Source: Ursus arctos (Eukaryota; Chordata; Mammalia; Carnivora; Ursidae). From it: DNA of 64,000 nucleotides. Both the position numbers and the translations under genes were made by a program. A model generated the notes under the pieces. It saw only the letters and a program-made list of their open reading frames with translations. It ran no database searches and was not told the DNA's origin. Shown piece by piece: positions 25,620-39,504 of the stretch (the stretch's first letter is position 1; each line of letters starts with the position of its first letter). The stretch is taken from the NCBI RefSeq assembly GCF_023065955.2, contig NW_026622986.1, forward strand, positions 19,307,848 to 19,371,847, read 5' to 3'.

Positions 25620-28134
25620 CATACATGAGAAGGCACAAATGTTGTATAATGACTCTGATCTTAGCAATTCACACTGAAGTTAATAAATTGAACAGAACTT
25701 TTCTAAGTGCTTAGAAGAAAATATAAGTAATTTACATTTTGTGTGTGCATGAGAAGATATACTATGGAGCTATCATTTCCCCAGAGATCTAGGAAAACAA
25801 AGTGAATCTGCCGAACCCGTCAGTCAGAATAACATTCTGCCATTTATTTGTCTCTGGTTCACTGCCTATGCTTTCATTTCATAAAATTTTCTTAGAAATT
25901 TAATAGTGTCTAAGATAGACAAAAAAGTCCATATATTTGGGACTAGAGAGTTCGGAGGAAATAAAAATGAGAGATTTTCAAGAATACAAGATATGTAAGA
26001 AAGTTTTCATATGAAATAGAAAGTACTACGTCTTAGCTGCAGATAAATTATCTGGAGCTCCAAGTCAATCATATGCCTTTAATTGTTTTAAAAAGTATAA
26101 AAACATTTTTCAAGTACTTAAATATCTGTTTAAACGTACGAGTTTTTCCTAAATGATGTTTATTACTACATGGGTAGAATAGTAATAAAAAAGCATAAAT
26201 GCACTCTAAAATCACTACTACTTGCATATCTGTAGAAATAAAATTGTTCACAATCTCTCCACATCTAAGTAAACAAAGCACATTGTGAAAAAGTCCATTT
26301 CTATGGTCCCATCATATTTTGTGCTCAAATGTAGGAAGAAAATGAAAAAGAAAAACCTTTCCTGTAATTGTGACTATTTCATCTTCTTAATGTACCTTCT
26401 CTTTAGACATTTCTTGAAATTAAAAAAAAAAAAACTCAAAAGGAACAAAATTGCTTTGCAAAGGCTTAGTTTGTTTAACGCCACTGAAGTTTTATTTTCT
26501 ATTTTTCAGTTTATGTTTGTGTATGTACATGTTCTTTTGACTACAAAGAAAAATTAGCTCCAGTTCTAACTAAGCTAAGACAGCTATTAACTTCAACATT
26601 CTACCTTATAACTTAGAGCTTTTCTCAAAAGTAATTTCAATGAACTCTCCCCTGCACCACCACCAATTAAGTCCTCCTCCTGTAACTTAAAGAATTTTCT
26701 CACCATTCTGTCACTCAGGAAACATAGGCCCCTTTAACTTTGGTGAGATTTGATTTGCTGAATGACCCCCAGTGAAGTTAAAAAGAGCCAAGATAACTCA
26801 TTAAAAATATGACCCCTAAAATCCTTAGGGCTCCTGAATGCTGATGAAAAGAAATCCATGAATTCACAGAAAATATTATTTTACCCTTCTTTTTAACCTC
26901 AAGTCTCTATGTTACTTCCATGCTAGCACTCAGAATAATGATCCCTCAGCTCATAAAACTGAAGAACTAAGTACACTTTCTTGCCACTAGCGGGTTAGCA
27001 TAAAAGAGGACAAAGCAATGCACAACGATCATCTACAGAACATAGTAAATAGCACATAGTGAAAAATAAAATCTACCAGCATTTGAACCCATATCAAACT
27101 TTTCAATGAGTAATTCATGGAAATTTAATATGTATGGTCTGATCCATAAAGTAAATCTATAAATAGATGGTCTAGTTGATCAAAAGAACTGTATTTCAGC
27201 CAAATCTCCTTTAAACATCTTTCTATTTTTTCCTTTTTTTTTTTTTTTTTTCAATTCTTAAGGGAATGATACCAACCACACATGATAGAGGGTTTTAATT
27301 TAGGGTCAAAAAGTAGTGATTTTGCATAGAGTGAACAATCTGTCTAGATTGCACAGGTAATTCTATCTTTTGCTCCCACTCAACCCTTACCCCAAATCTT
27401 CCACTTCACAAATTCCTGTTATTATGTATTAATATATTGTTCCCCTTGTTTATATTTAAGCTTCTTGAGATACTGATAATAATCTGTCTTATTTTTCTAA
27501 TGAGTGTTTGTTTTTAATTAAACATTTCACTGATCTACTACATAATAATATACTTAGGGTAATCATATGCTTTATCTTCCAAACTGGGATATTTTGAGAG
27601 TGAAAGGAGAGCTACTGAAAATTACCTGGGATAGGTTATACAAGGACTCTCCCATGCAAAAGAGATTTCCATTATCCTATGATTATCACAAATCCGTGCA
27701 GATCTCTCCAAAGTAGTACTATCATCACACTCTAAACATACATTACACTTCTGTGGTTAGAGACTGATCTAAATCTTCTCTATGGCAATGGTCCTAACCA
27801 AAACTACCAAATGATATCCTAGAGTTGTTATTTTAAAAATGAAGCCAGGAAGACAGGAATTTGGGCAGGCAGGCACACAAGGTTAACAATTATGTTAAAG
27901 GTTGCTATAAAACCCATACAGATGTGAGGTTGAGTAGTGAACAAATTTTAGAGTATCTAAGACCGGTTTGGGAAAAGGTAGGTATGGTCACTGAGTCTTG
28001 ATGCTGAGGTGATATCTGTGACAGCTGGCGCATCATTGAATCTTCCAGAAATCAAACAGACCAAGGCCTTTCCCCTCTCCCTTACCTCACTTAAAGGCTA
28101 ATGACATACCACGTTGTAGAGTTTCGGGTTTAAA

Positions 28135-28705
28135 ATATATTGATTCAACAACTCTATACCTTATCCAAAGTTCACCATGGTAAGTGTGGTTACCACCTGT
28201 CATCATACAATGTTATCACAATATTATTGACTATATTCCCTATGCTGTACTTTTCATCTCTATGACTTGTTTATAACTGGAAAATTGTACCTCTTAATCT
28301 TCTTCATCTATTTCACTCATTCCCCTGCCCAACTCCCCTCTGGCAACCACCAATTTGTTCACTGTACTAAAGAGTCTGGGTTTTCTTTGTTAGTTTGTTT
28401 TGTTTTTTAGATTCCATATATAAATGAAATAATATGGTTTTTGTCTTTTTCTGACCTATTCACTTAGTATAATACAGTCTCGGTCCATCCATTTTGTTGC
28501 AAATAGGAAAAACTCATTCCTTTTCTGTGGTTCTGTATACATATATCTATAGATACCTATAGATACACACACACGCACACACCCCACATCTTCTTTATCC
28601 ATTCATCTATTGATGGGGATGGGGGTTGCTTCCATATCTTGGCTATTGTAAATAATGCTGCAATAAATATAGGATGCATATATCTTTTCTCTAACGGGTA
28701 TTTTA
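28135..28705 (-). mobile_element. Old L1 3' end, antisense
   Basis: Contains the antisense L1 3' UTR and ORF2 C-terminal order: 'attgactatattccctatgc', 'ataactggaaaattgtacct', 'ctctggcaaccaccaatttg', 'ccatccattttgttgcaaat', then the 'ggctattgtaaataatgctg' region. A short CA-rich stretch (28562-28580) lies inside it. Confidence 0.82.
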
Positions 28706-28709
28706 TGCA

Positions 28710-29814
28710 CATACAATGAGTTATTCATTATGGAGGACACAAAATAAATTGTAGTTGTGTCCTACCTTCAGGGTAGTGGTAAAAAGTGACAAGTACCAGA
28801 AGAATGTAGAGAAAGACATCGATATTTTAAAATTATGAATAATAAAAAGTCATGAATAAGAGCAAAAAAGATAATGTGGATGATAACATGCATTTATATT
28901 TGCTTGATGAGAAATATTTTAAGGGCAAAACTAAATTTAGCAATGGTGTTAGAAAGCTTGTCCTGAGAAAAGAAGAATGATGTCCTCAGAAGAGGAGGAG
29001 GATGCCCAGAAATCACAGCTGGGGGCTTGCAGAGAGGCAAGTAAAAGAGTATAACAGACACGTTTAATGGGGACAAAAACTGGTTCTTGGGAAGTAAAAT
29101 TTTAGATATCATAATGGTTTGTGGCCTTCCAAAGCTCAATGTTACTGAGAAAAACCTTATTCTTCAGGATTTAATTAATCCTATGGTCTTTAAATCACAT
29201 AAGCAGCACTGACTTGGAGTTCTTAAAAATTACATAAAGTGTAAGCAAGGTGAGTGCTACAAAATGTTGGTTAATGAATGGCGCTGACTAGAGAAACCTC
29301 TCTTGATTGATTGCTCAATATTAAAGTCATCATGAAAGATGGCCACTGTGTGTCTTTGGCTGCCATTAGCTGTCTTTATCGATACTGTTTATATTTGATC
29401 TTAAGAGATTTTGTGCATAATTTGGGCTATGAGAACTAAATAAAATTTATATGTATTTTTAATTTAATTCTACAGAAGTTACACAAACCATCATGTCAAT
29501 TACTGAAAATAAAATATCAACAATGCCTGAATGAATATATAACAGCTCAGCTGACATTTTTTCCCATATCAAGCAAAATTTAAAAGTTAAATTCATTAAA
29601 AATTATCTTTAAGAATTTAATTTTAAAGTGTTTTGCTTTTGTTTTTCAAAAAGCAATTTGAATTATTTTTAAATTTGATTACACTGCTATTACTAGTGTT
29701 TACACAGGTAACTAATTTCCAAATACAATTTGATGTTATTACAATTTATTTATTGTAAATAGATTACAAGTTACTCAATAAATGTGGTTATAAAGTTAAG
29801 TTAAAGCTACAGTT
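28710..29814. other. No gene seen between two L1 elements
   Basis: AT-rich unique sequence. The 81-residue minus-strand frame (29139-28894) has no domain. Confidence 0.6.
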
Positions 29815-32800
29815 GGCCCAGGCACTATGTGCTCTAGAACATTCCACCACAGCCTGCATTCAAGCCTAGCCACCTCACCAATGTGATCCTCATGTGAAGT
29901 TACCAAGAATACCCTGGACAGCACCTACACCATCTCTAACTACCTCACAAAAGTGGCCCTAGTACAGCATACTCTGGAACTCCCTGCCAGACCACATCTC
30001 TATCAGCTTTGGCTGGCCTGCCAAGGCAGATACAGCAAAGTGTGTCCTGGGCAGCTCCAGCCATCTTACTAAGGTGGTTCCTGGCACAGCATACCCAGGA
30101 ACCCCAGAGTCTTACGCTTGGTCCAGTTCCATGTATCCTGTCAATGTAGCACTGACACAGCTCACCTGACAAAGCCACCAAGGACATACAATTTACACAG
30201 GGGATGTTCCTACCCAAGGCCAATTCTTCAACAGTAGCTATTCTACTTAATTTGTAGAAACAAAAATGGAAAGTCAAACAAAATAAGGAGACAGAAAACT
30301 AAGTCCCAAACAAAAGAACAAGATAAAACCCAGGAAAAAAAAGACATAAAGAAAAGAAATAAGTAATGTTCCTCACGAAGAGTTCAAAGTAATGGTCAGA
30401 AATGCTCTCCAGACTCTGGAGAAGAACAAAGGAACACAGTGAGAATTTGAACAGAGTTAGAAAGTTTGTGAAAGGATGCATCAAAGCTAAAAAAATGCAA
30501 TAACTAAAATAGGAATATACTAGAGGGAATCGATAGCAATTTAAATGATGCAAAAAAAAATGGATCAGTGATCTGGAAGACAGGGTAGTGGACATTACCC
30601 ACTCAGAACAGAAAATAGAAAAAAAAAATTTAAAAATGAGGATAGTTTAAGGGAGCTCTGGGACAACATTAAGCATACTAGCATTCACATCATAGGCGTC
30701 CCAGAAGAACAGGAGAAAGAGAAAGAGAGAGAGAGAGAAAGAAAGGGGCAGAAAACTTATTTGAAGAAATAATAGCTGAAAACTGCCCTAACATGTGGAA
30801 GGAATAGGACATCCAAGTCCAAGAAGCCCAGAGCATTCCAAACAAAATGAACTCAAAGAGATCTACACATAGTATAATTAAAATGGCAAACATTAGAGAG
30901 AATCTTAAAGGAAGCAAGAAAAAAATCAATAGTCACATACATGGGAAACCCCATAAGACTATTAGCTGATTTTTCAGCATAAGCCTTACAAGACAGAAGG
31001 GAGTGGCAGGATATATTTTAAGTACTGAAATGGAAAGACAACCAGAAATACTGTACCCGGGAAGGTTATCACTTGGAACTCAAAAAGAAATAAAGTTTCC
31101 CAGATAAACAAAAACTAAAGGAGCTCATCTTCATTAATAAAGCCTTACAAGAAATGCTAAAGGGTCTTCTTTCAGTGGAAAAGTAAAGGTCATAACTAGA
31201 AATTAAAAACAAAATATATAAAATTTTTCCCTGATACCGGCAAATATATAGTAAAGACAGCAGATCAGTCACTTAAAAAGCTAGTATTGGGATTAAAACA
31301 CAAAAATAGTAAAATCAACTATAATAAATAGGTAAAGTTAATAAAGTACTGAAAGGATACAAAATATAAAAAACATATAAAAATGACATCAAAAACATAA
31401 AACACGAAGGGGAGTAAAAAGGTAATACTTTTAGAATGTGTTTGAACTTAAGTGACTATCAAATTAAACAGATGCTCTAGATACAGGTTGATATCTATGC
31501 ACCTTATGGCAACTACAAACCGAACACACTAGATACACAAAAAATACAGAGGAAAAAAACCCAAACGTAACACTAAAGAAAACCATCAAACCACAAAGGA
31601 AAAGAACCCGAGAAGAAGGCAGGAACAGAGAAGAACTACAAAAAGAAAACAAAAACAAACAACCTAAAATGGCAATAAGTACATACTTAGCAATAATTAC
31701 TTTAAATGTAAATGGACTAAATGCTCCAATCAGAAAACATTAGGTGAATGGATAAAAAACAAACAAAAACGAAAAAACAAGACCCATCTATATGCTGTTT
31801 GCAAGAGACTCACTTCAGATCTAAAACACACACAGATTAAAAATGAAGGGATAGAAAAAGATATTCTGTGCAAATGGAAATGAAAAGAGTGCTGGAATAG
31901 CAACAGAGACACAAAATAGACTTTAAAACAAAGACTGTAACAAAATGCAAAGAACATTGCATTATAATAAAGAAGTCAACCAAGAGGACACAGAATTCAT
32001 AAATATTTATGTACCCAGCATAGGGGCACCAACTATATAAAGCAAATATTAATAGCCCAAAAGGGAGAAATTGACAGTAATGTAATAATAGTATACAACT
32101 TTAATACCCTATTCACATCAACAGATAGATCACCCTGACAGAAAATCCATAATGAAACAATGGCTTTAAATGACACATTAGACCAGATTGACTTAATAGA
32201 TATGTAGACAACATTGCATCCAAAAGAATAATAATATACATTCTTCTCAAATGCACAGGGACCATTCTCCAGGATAGTTCACATGAAGAAAAAAATGAAA
32301 AAGCAAAAATGTAAAGGCTAAACAACATGCTACTAAACAACCAATGAATCAACAAAGAAATCAAACAAGAAATCAAAAATATCTTGAGAAACATGAAAAT
32401 GGAAATACAACTTTCCAAACTCTATGGGACGCAGCAAGAACTGTTCTAAAAGAGAAACTCATTAGCAATACAGGTCTATCTCACACAAGAAAAATCCCAA
32501 GTCAACAATTTAACTTTACCCTAAGGGAACAAAAACAAAAACAAAACAAAAACAAAAACAAAGGAAGTCCAAAGTTAGCAGTAGGAAGGGAATTAAAAGA
32601 TTATAGAAGAAAAAAAATGAACTAGAGACTAAAAAACAAAACAAAACAGAAAAACAAAAACAACCCCCCCCACACACACGCAATTCTATTGATCAGTAAA
32701 ACCAAGAGCTGGTTCTTTGAAAAGACAAATGAAACCTATAAACTACCCATAATCATCAAAAGAGAAAGAGGACCCAAATAAAATCAGAAATGAAAGAGGA

Positions 32801-33066
32801 TAAGTTACAAGTGACACCACAGAACACAAAGAACTATAAGATACTGTCACAATTATATGCAAATTGGAAACCTAGAAAAAAATGGATAAATTTCTAGAAA
32901 AGCACAATGTTCCAGGACTGAATCATGAAGATACAGAAGACCTTAGTAGCCAAATATGAATAATGAAAATGAATTAGGGATAACCCCCCCCCAAAAAAAA
33001 AACACACAAAAGTCTAGGACTGGACAGCTTCACCGATGTTCTACCAAACATTTAAAGAAGAGTTGG

Positions 33067-33271
33067 CGGGGCGCCTGGGTGGCACAGCGGTTAAAGCGTC
33101 TGCCTTCGGCTCAGGGCGTGATCCCAGCATTATGGGATCGAGCCCCACATCAGGCTCCTCTGCTATGAGCCTGTTTCTTCCTCTCCCACTCCCCCTGCTT
33201 GTGTTCCCTCTCTTGCTGGCTGTCTCTCTCTCTGTCAAATAAATAAATAAAATATTAAAAAAAAAAAAAAA
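33067..33271 (+). mobile_element. Carnivore tRNA-Lys SINE inside the L1 (arctoid-type subfamily)
   Basis: Sense SINE with head 'gcgcctgggtggcacagcgg', body 'gggatcgagccccacatcag', a CT-rich block, 'tctgtcaaataaataaataa' and a poly-A tail. It is flanked by perfect 10-bp direct repeats 'gaagagttgg' at 33057-33066 and 33272-33281. The host sequence continues as L1 ORF2 on both sides, so the SINE is younger than the L1. The subfamily pattern (ggcacagcgg, ctatgagcctg) points to the bear/seal side of Carnivora. Confidence 0.95.
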
Positions 33272-35914
33272 GAAGAGTTGGTACCTATACTTCTCAAATT
33301 ATTCCAAAAAATTGAAGAGGAAGGAGTGCTTCCAAATTCATTTTATAAGGCCAGTAGTACCCTGATAGCAAATCCAAAAACACCCACAAAAGGAATATCA
33401 CATGCCAGTATCTCTGATGAACACAGATGCAAAACCCCTCCACGAAATATTAGCAAGCCTAATTCAACACACATTAGAAGGAGCATACATTATAATAAAA
33501 TGGGATTTATGTCAGGGATGGAAGAATGGTTCAACACTCACAAATCAACATGATACAGCACATCAACAAAATGAAGGATAAAACTCATGATTTTTCTCAG
33601 AAGATGTAGAAAAAGCATATCACAAAATTCTACTTCCATTCATGATAACAACTCTCCACAAAGTGTATACAGAAGGAACGTATCTCAACACAATAAACGA
33701 CATATATGTCAAACCCACAGCTAACATCGTACTCAATGGCGAAAAACTGAAAGCTTGCCCTTGAAGCTCAGAAACAAGACAAGGATGCCCATATTCAATA
33801 TAGTATTAGAAGTCCTAGTCACAGCAATTAGGCAATATTTAAAAAAAAAAAAGCCACATTGGAAAGGAAGAAGTAAAACTGTCACAATTTGCAGATGGTA
33901 TTACACTATATGTAGAAAACCCTAAAGACTCCAACAAAAATAACTATTAGAATAAATGAATTCAGTAAAGTTGTATAAAATTATACACATACAATATACA
34001 TATAAGAATATGTTTTAATATACATATTAATACATTAACTTACAGAAATTTATTGTTTCTGTATACTAACAACTATGAGAAAAAGAAATTAATGAAGCAA
34101 TCTCATTTAAAACTGCATCAAAATAAATAAAAAGCCTAGGAATAAGTTTAACCACGGAGGTGAAAGTCTTGTATTCTGAAAACTATAAAACGCTGATGGA
34201 AGCAAGTGAAGATGACACAAATAAATGGTAAAATATACCGTGCTCACGGATAGGAAGAGTTAATATTGTTAAAATGTCCATACTACTCAAAGCAATCTAC
34301 AGATTCAATACAATTCCTATCAATATACCAATGATATTCCTTACATAACTAGAACAAAGAATCCTTAAAATTTGTATGAAACCATGAAAGACTCAAAATA
34401 GCCAACATAACCTTGACAGAGAACAAAGCTGGAGGTATAACAGTCCCTAATTTCAAGCTATATTACAATGCTATATTAATCAAAACGGTATGGTACTGGC
34501 ACAAAAACAGACACATAGATCAATGAAATAGAGACCCCAGAAATAAACCCACACATATATGGTCAATTAATCTATGACAAAGGAGGAAAGAATAAACAAG
34601 GAAGAAAAGAAATTCTCTTCAATAAATGATTTTGGGAAAACTGGACAGCTACATGTAGAAGAATGAAATTTAACTGCTACCTTACACCATACGCAAAAAT
34701 AAATTCAAAATGGACTTAAGACTTAAATGTAAAACCTGAAACCATAAAACTCCTAGAAGAAATCACAGACAATAAACTTTTGACATTGGTCTTAGCAACA
34801 TTTTTTTTTTTTTTGGACCAATCTCCTAAGGCAAGGGCAACAAAAGGCTAAAATAAACAAATGAAATTATATCAAAGTAAAAATGTTTTGCACAGTGAAG
34901 GAAACTGTCAAAAAGGCAACCTACTCAATGGGAGAAGCTATTTGCAAATCATACATTCAATAAGGGGTTAACATCCAAAATACATAAAGAATGTATACAA
35001 CTTAATACTAAAAAAAGCAATCTGATTGAAAAGTGGGTAGAGAACTTCAACAGACATTTTTCCAAGAAAGACATACAGATGTCTAACAGGTATGTGAAAA
35101 GTTGCTCAACATCACTAAACATCAGGGAAATATGCAAAACACACCAGCCAGACTATTATCAAAAAGACAAAAAAATAATAAATACTGGGGAGTCCGCGGA
35201 GAAAAGGGAACTCCAATGCACTGTTAGTGGGAATGTAAATTGGTACAGCTGCTATGGAAAACATTATAGAGGCTCTTCAAAAAATTAAAAATAGACTACC
35301 TGTAATCCAGCAATTTCACTTCTGTTTATTTATCCAAAGAAAATGAACACACCAATTGAAGATATATATGCACCCTATGTTTATTGCAGCAGTATTTACA
35401 ACAGCCACGATCTGGAAGCGACCTAAGCATCAGTGATAAATGCATAACCAAGATGTAGTAGGTCTATACAATGGAATACTACTCAACCATAAAAATGAAT
35501 GAGATCTTGCCATTTGCAACAACATGGATGGACTTAGAGGCTATTACGCTAAGCGAAATAAGTCAGAAAAAGAAAAAAAACCAACTATGATTTCACTTAT
35601 ACATAAAATCTAAAAAACAAAACTAAAACAACTCACAGGTACAAGAAGCAAACTGTAGGTCACCAGAGGAGTATGAGTTGGGGGCAACAGATAAATTTGG
35701 TAAACTGGATTAATAGGTATAAACTTCCAGTTATAAAAAAGAAAATAAGTCACGGGGATGTAATGTATGGCACAGGGAATACAGTCAATAATATTGAAGT
35801 AACTTCACATAGTAACAGATGATAACTGGACTTATCACAGGGATCATTCTGTAACATGTAAAAATACCAAATCACTATGATATATACTTGAAACTAATAT
35901 TATCTTGTATATCA

Positions 35915-35952
35915 ATTATACTTCAATAAAATATATTTTATTGAAGTATAAT
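35915..35952. repeat. 38-bp perfect palindrome at the L1 3' end
   Basis: Every base from 35915 to 35933 pairs with its partner from 35952 back to 35934, with no loop. One arm is the normal L1 3' end (contains 'tatacttcaataaaatat'); the other is its reverse complement. The sequence is AT-rich and could form a hairpin or cruciform. Confidence 0.95.
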
Positions 35953-37832
35953 AAAATATAATACTTAAATACATTCATAAAATATAGTATTTCCCCCCAA
36001 AAGGACAAAAGGTAAAGATAAGTTAATACATCAGAAACAACTGAAAATTATCAAAATAAATGTAAGCAACATTGTGTTAAAAGTAACTTCACAGTATCAG
36101 ATATAAACTGAAGAGTTAAATGAATTCTTACTTTATTACTTTCATTAATATTCTATCTTTAGTTACTGATAATTGGTAAACTCAAGGTCTGCTGAATATA
36201 TCTTATGCTTCCCTACATACATGTGTTCTCTTATTTGAAGTGCCCTCCCTTCTTTCCTCTCTTTACCTAAATCCTTCTTAACTGTCAAAATCGAGTTCAA
36301 TTTTTTTCTTGTTTCCTCTAAACGCTTTCAGTTTATAAACATGTTAATAGCTTTTGAATTCCTAGAATATTAAATGTTTTTTGTATGTAACTGCCATTTA
36401 ATTACGCATTGCTTGTACTTTCACTCATTCAACTGGAGTACCTACTGTATGTTAGGCACTCTGCGACAGCTGGAAATAGGACAATAACAAGGCAGATGCA
36501 GTCTCTGTGTCATTAAAGCTCCCCAGTCATTGGAAAATAGAACTTTATACACAGAGTCATCCTGCAGCGTAACAGGACCACGAAAAAAGACCCAGTGGTG
36601 TGGGAATACAATGCCACTCAGTGAGGACATAACCTTGGAGAGGTTCTGGTTCCAAGAACACAGCACAGGAAGTCTTAAGCCACCTTCTCAGAAATAGGAT
36701 AATTTCAGAAATAGGACGATTAAATATTGAAGAACACCCAGGGACTAATGGGAGAGCTCTGGCTGTTTCTGACAGAAGAACTGAACGGCATACTGCTGTT
36801 TTTTTGCAAATAGTTAATTCCACTCTAAACTCAGAAGCTCCATGTCAGCCAGGAGTGTGTTTAATAGAAACTCAGTAAAGATCTGTTTGAACGCATGAAT
36901 TAGAAGCAAGGGGTGGACAGAATGGGGACTGAGCTGGAACTTAGTATTTGCAAAGGAAAGTTGTAGCCCTCAAACAAACAGATTGATAGTTAGCAATAGA
37001 CTGTATAAGTTAGTGCATAGTATATCCCAGAGTGCCCAGATTTTCTTTATGTGTCACATATTGCTATCCATAGAAGTGGAATCACAGCAGAATTTGCAGA
37101 AGGCTTTCATTTAAACAATTTACATATTAATAGAAAATATTCCTGATTTCTTTAGAAGATGTGAAGAGATGCACTAATCTGGGAAATGTGAATTTAAGCC
37201 TAAATATTTTCTTCATTGTTGAATAGGTTTTAAAGATTTGTTTTAACTGAAATTCACCAAAGACTACAAAAGGAATATGTGATATATTCATCTCTTACAG
37301 AGCAATGATTGCTAACATTATTAGAATTTTGTTTACTTTCATAATGCATATGAGGGTGAATCACTGGGGTTTTCTCTACTTGGACTCTGTGATCTATAAT
37401 TAGTAAACACAGATTGCCAATCTTGTAGCAGCCTGAGTCAGAGATGTGATTTCAGTTAGAATAATCAGCCCACAGATAAGCAATTCTAACTTATTTTGGC
37501 AGAAGCCTGTGTCACAAACTGCACAGAAAATTAACAGAGCAGACATTAAAAATTAACTGAAGAGAACTTATGAATTCCAAAAGATTTACTACCATGGGCT
37601 GAAGACTATTATGATTTTTCAGGCAATGTCCTTAAAAAAATGAAATGTTGTGGGAGAACAAAGGACTGTTTTCCCATGATAAATTTGTTTGAAACAGTTA
37701 GAATGCAAACATCATCAGGAAACAAACACGTGAAATTAACTGGCACATGGGATTCCTACAGAGACCAACTCTGTACACAATGGCACCTATGACTTTTCTG
37801 TGGACAAATGAACAGTAAACCCGTGAAGCGAC
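35953..37832. other. No gene seen
   Basis: Unique sequence apart from the possible old repeat at 36430-36900. Confidence 0.6.
36430..36900 (+). repeat. Possible ancient interspersed repeat
   Basis: 'tggagtacctactgtatgtt', 'aggcactctgcgacagctgg' and 'aacaaggcagatgcagtctc' begin like the unassigned repeat at 11165. The rest is diverged, and the overlapping short minus-strand open frames here have no recognisable domain. Confidence 0.4.
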
Positions 37833-37848
37833 TAGCTAATTACATCTT

Positions 37849-38097
37849 TTTTTTTTTAAGATTTTAACTATGTTTAATACTTTTGCTTCTGTTAAATTAC
37901 AATTTTTATTTCTTTACAAATTTCCCTCAAACTGTTTTTTTTTAAATGTTTTTTTAATATATTATGTTAGTCACCATACAGTACATCCCTGGTTTCTGAT
38001 GTAAAGTTCGATGATTCATTAGTTGCGTATAACACCCAGTGCACCATGCAACACGTGCCCTCCTTACTACCCGTCACCGGTCTATCCCATTCCCCCA
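37849..38097 (-). mobile_element. Young 5'-truncated L1, antisense
   Basis: About 249 bases of carnivore L1 3' end in reverse: a poly-T run, then 'tattatgttagtcaccatac', 'agtacatccctggtttctga', and 'acacgtgccctccttactac'. Perfect 16-bp direct repeats 'tagctaattacatctt' flank it at 37833-37848 and 38098-38113. Confidence 0.95.
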
Positions 38098-38113
38098 TAG
38101 CTAATTACATCTT

Positions 38114-39500
38114 AAACTAGGTAAATTACAATATTGTTTTTCTTTTCTGCCTTCACCCCTATTTGACATTACGCAGAAAATCGATAGCTATGGCTACATA
38201 GGATATTTGAAAAAACAGCCCCATAATCTGGGTGAGAAATCTCAATATACTAATCCGCTAGCAGTCAGTCTGTAAATCGCTGACAGTACCTGGCTGTAAG
38301 CCTGATATCTAGCCCCCTGAACCAGCTCTTTGCTGTGACATCACCTGCGCCTATGTACAATTAGCCTGTTCTGAACTTGGTTCAGATAAAATGTTACCTT
38401 TGGTGTCTTTGTGCCTCAGTTATTGAGAACTGAAAGCACACTGATTTTTCTTAATAAGTAAAGGTAAACGCTGACCACATAAGACAGGTATCCTTATAAA
38501 ATTAAAAAATTCGAGACTCCTTATATATACAATATTGGTTTTCAAGAGACTGTAACACGGATGAGAGAAATACATCTTTATTTTCACTACTTTTAACTAA
38601 AATTTTGTGTTTTCTTTAATCATGACTGCAAGCAACAGATCATGGTATTGGTAGTACCTGTGACCTTCTCACCAATAATCATAAAAAATGTTTTAATATC
38701 ACATTACGGTGCTGGGGGTATCTCAAAAATATCATTTATGCTTATTAGTCCTTCAAAGTTATGATAGTTATTCCATCCTCCTTCAGATCTTGTCACTTAA
38801 CATACATTTCCTAAGTCAAAATTTGGGATTTTAAAAATATTTTAATAATTCGTTGGTGTTCCCTTGGTAATTCTAGCATTTTGTTTCATACATTTAAAAC
38901 AGTGTTATGAGAACTAAGAATTTCATCAGGCTGCCAAAGAGATCTGTGGCACACGGAAACACATATACACACATGGTTAAGAACAGCTGATGGTGGGCCA
39001 CATGGGAGGCTCAGTGGTCTCTGTTTTCAGAGGGAAAAATTGTTATTGGCCAAGTCTGATCATACTAAAAAGCCAAGAGAGAGGCAGATTCCCAAAGAAT
39101 AGATGTTTGCAACGGTTTTGAAGATTTCATGTTTGAACAAAAATTCATATAATTAAGAAGTTTTATCTAGTTAGCTTTGCTCTTATAAACAATCAAATTA
39201 CATTGTTTCTAATTCATTCTTTCCTCACTAACATTAAAACGCAGCTATTAAATATGAGTTTGAAATTTCTGAATTATGTTAGATGTGAGGCAGAATGATT
39301 TAGATAAATATAATTACCGTTACAAGCTGTTGAGAAGCTAAGTTAGAAAACTAATGAAAGTATAATAGTTGTTGAACACAAAGTAATCACTTCCCCTCTC
39401 TAACGTATGTGGATCACAACCACTGGAAAACACGGATGGTCAGTAACATCACTGCTTCCTGGATATGAGACTGTTTTAAACTCTAACAGCAGAAGTTGAA
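38114..39500. other. No gene seen
   Basis: Unique sequence. The stretch around 38230-38420 is less AT-rich and could be a conserved non-coding element, but nothing in it identifies a function. Confidence 0.55.
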
Positions 39501-39504
39501 TGCA

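Larger units (their letters stand above)
23480..28130. other. No gene seen: mostly unique AT-rich DNA
   Basis: Apart from the MIR (24395-24565), the short tandem repeat at 25.6 kb, an (AAAT)n patch (24183-24204) and poly-T runs near 23852 and 27237, nothing is recognised. Confidence 0.6.
29815..35952 (+). mobile_element. Near full-length old LINE-1, ORFs broken
   Basis: About 6.1 kb of L1 in sense orientation. A GC-richer 5' UTR-like block (about 29815-30280) is followed by an ORF1-like region (about 30280-31190). The ORF2 start is recognisable near 31695 ('ttaaatgtaaatggactaaa', the endonuclease N-terminus). Reverse-transcriptase-like sequence starts near 33290. The C-terminal and 3' UTR part follows, and the element ends near 35935 in 'acttcaataaaa'. 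Many stops and frameshifts break both ORFs, so it is not active. It is interrupted by a younger SINE at 33067-33271 and ends in a perfect palindrome (35915-35952). I could not define target-site duplications. Confidence 0.85.
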
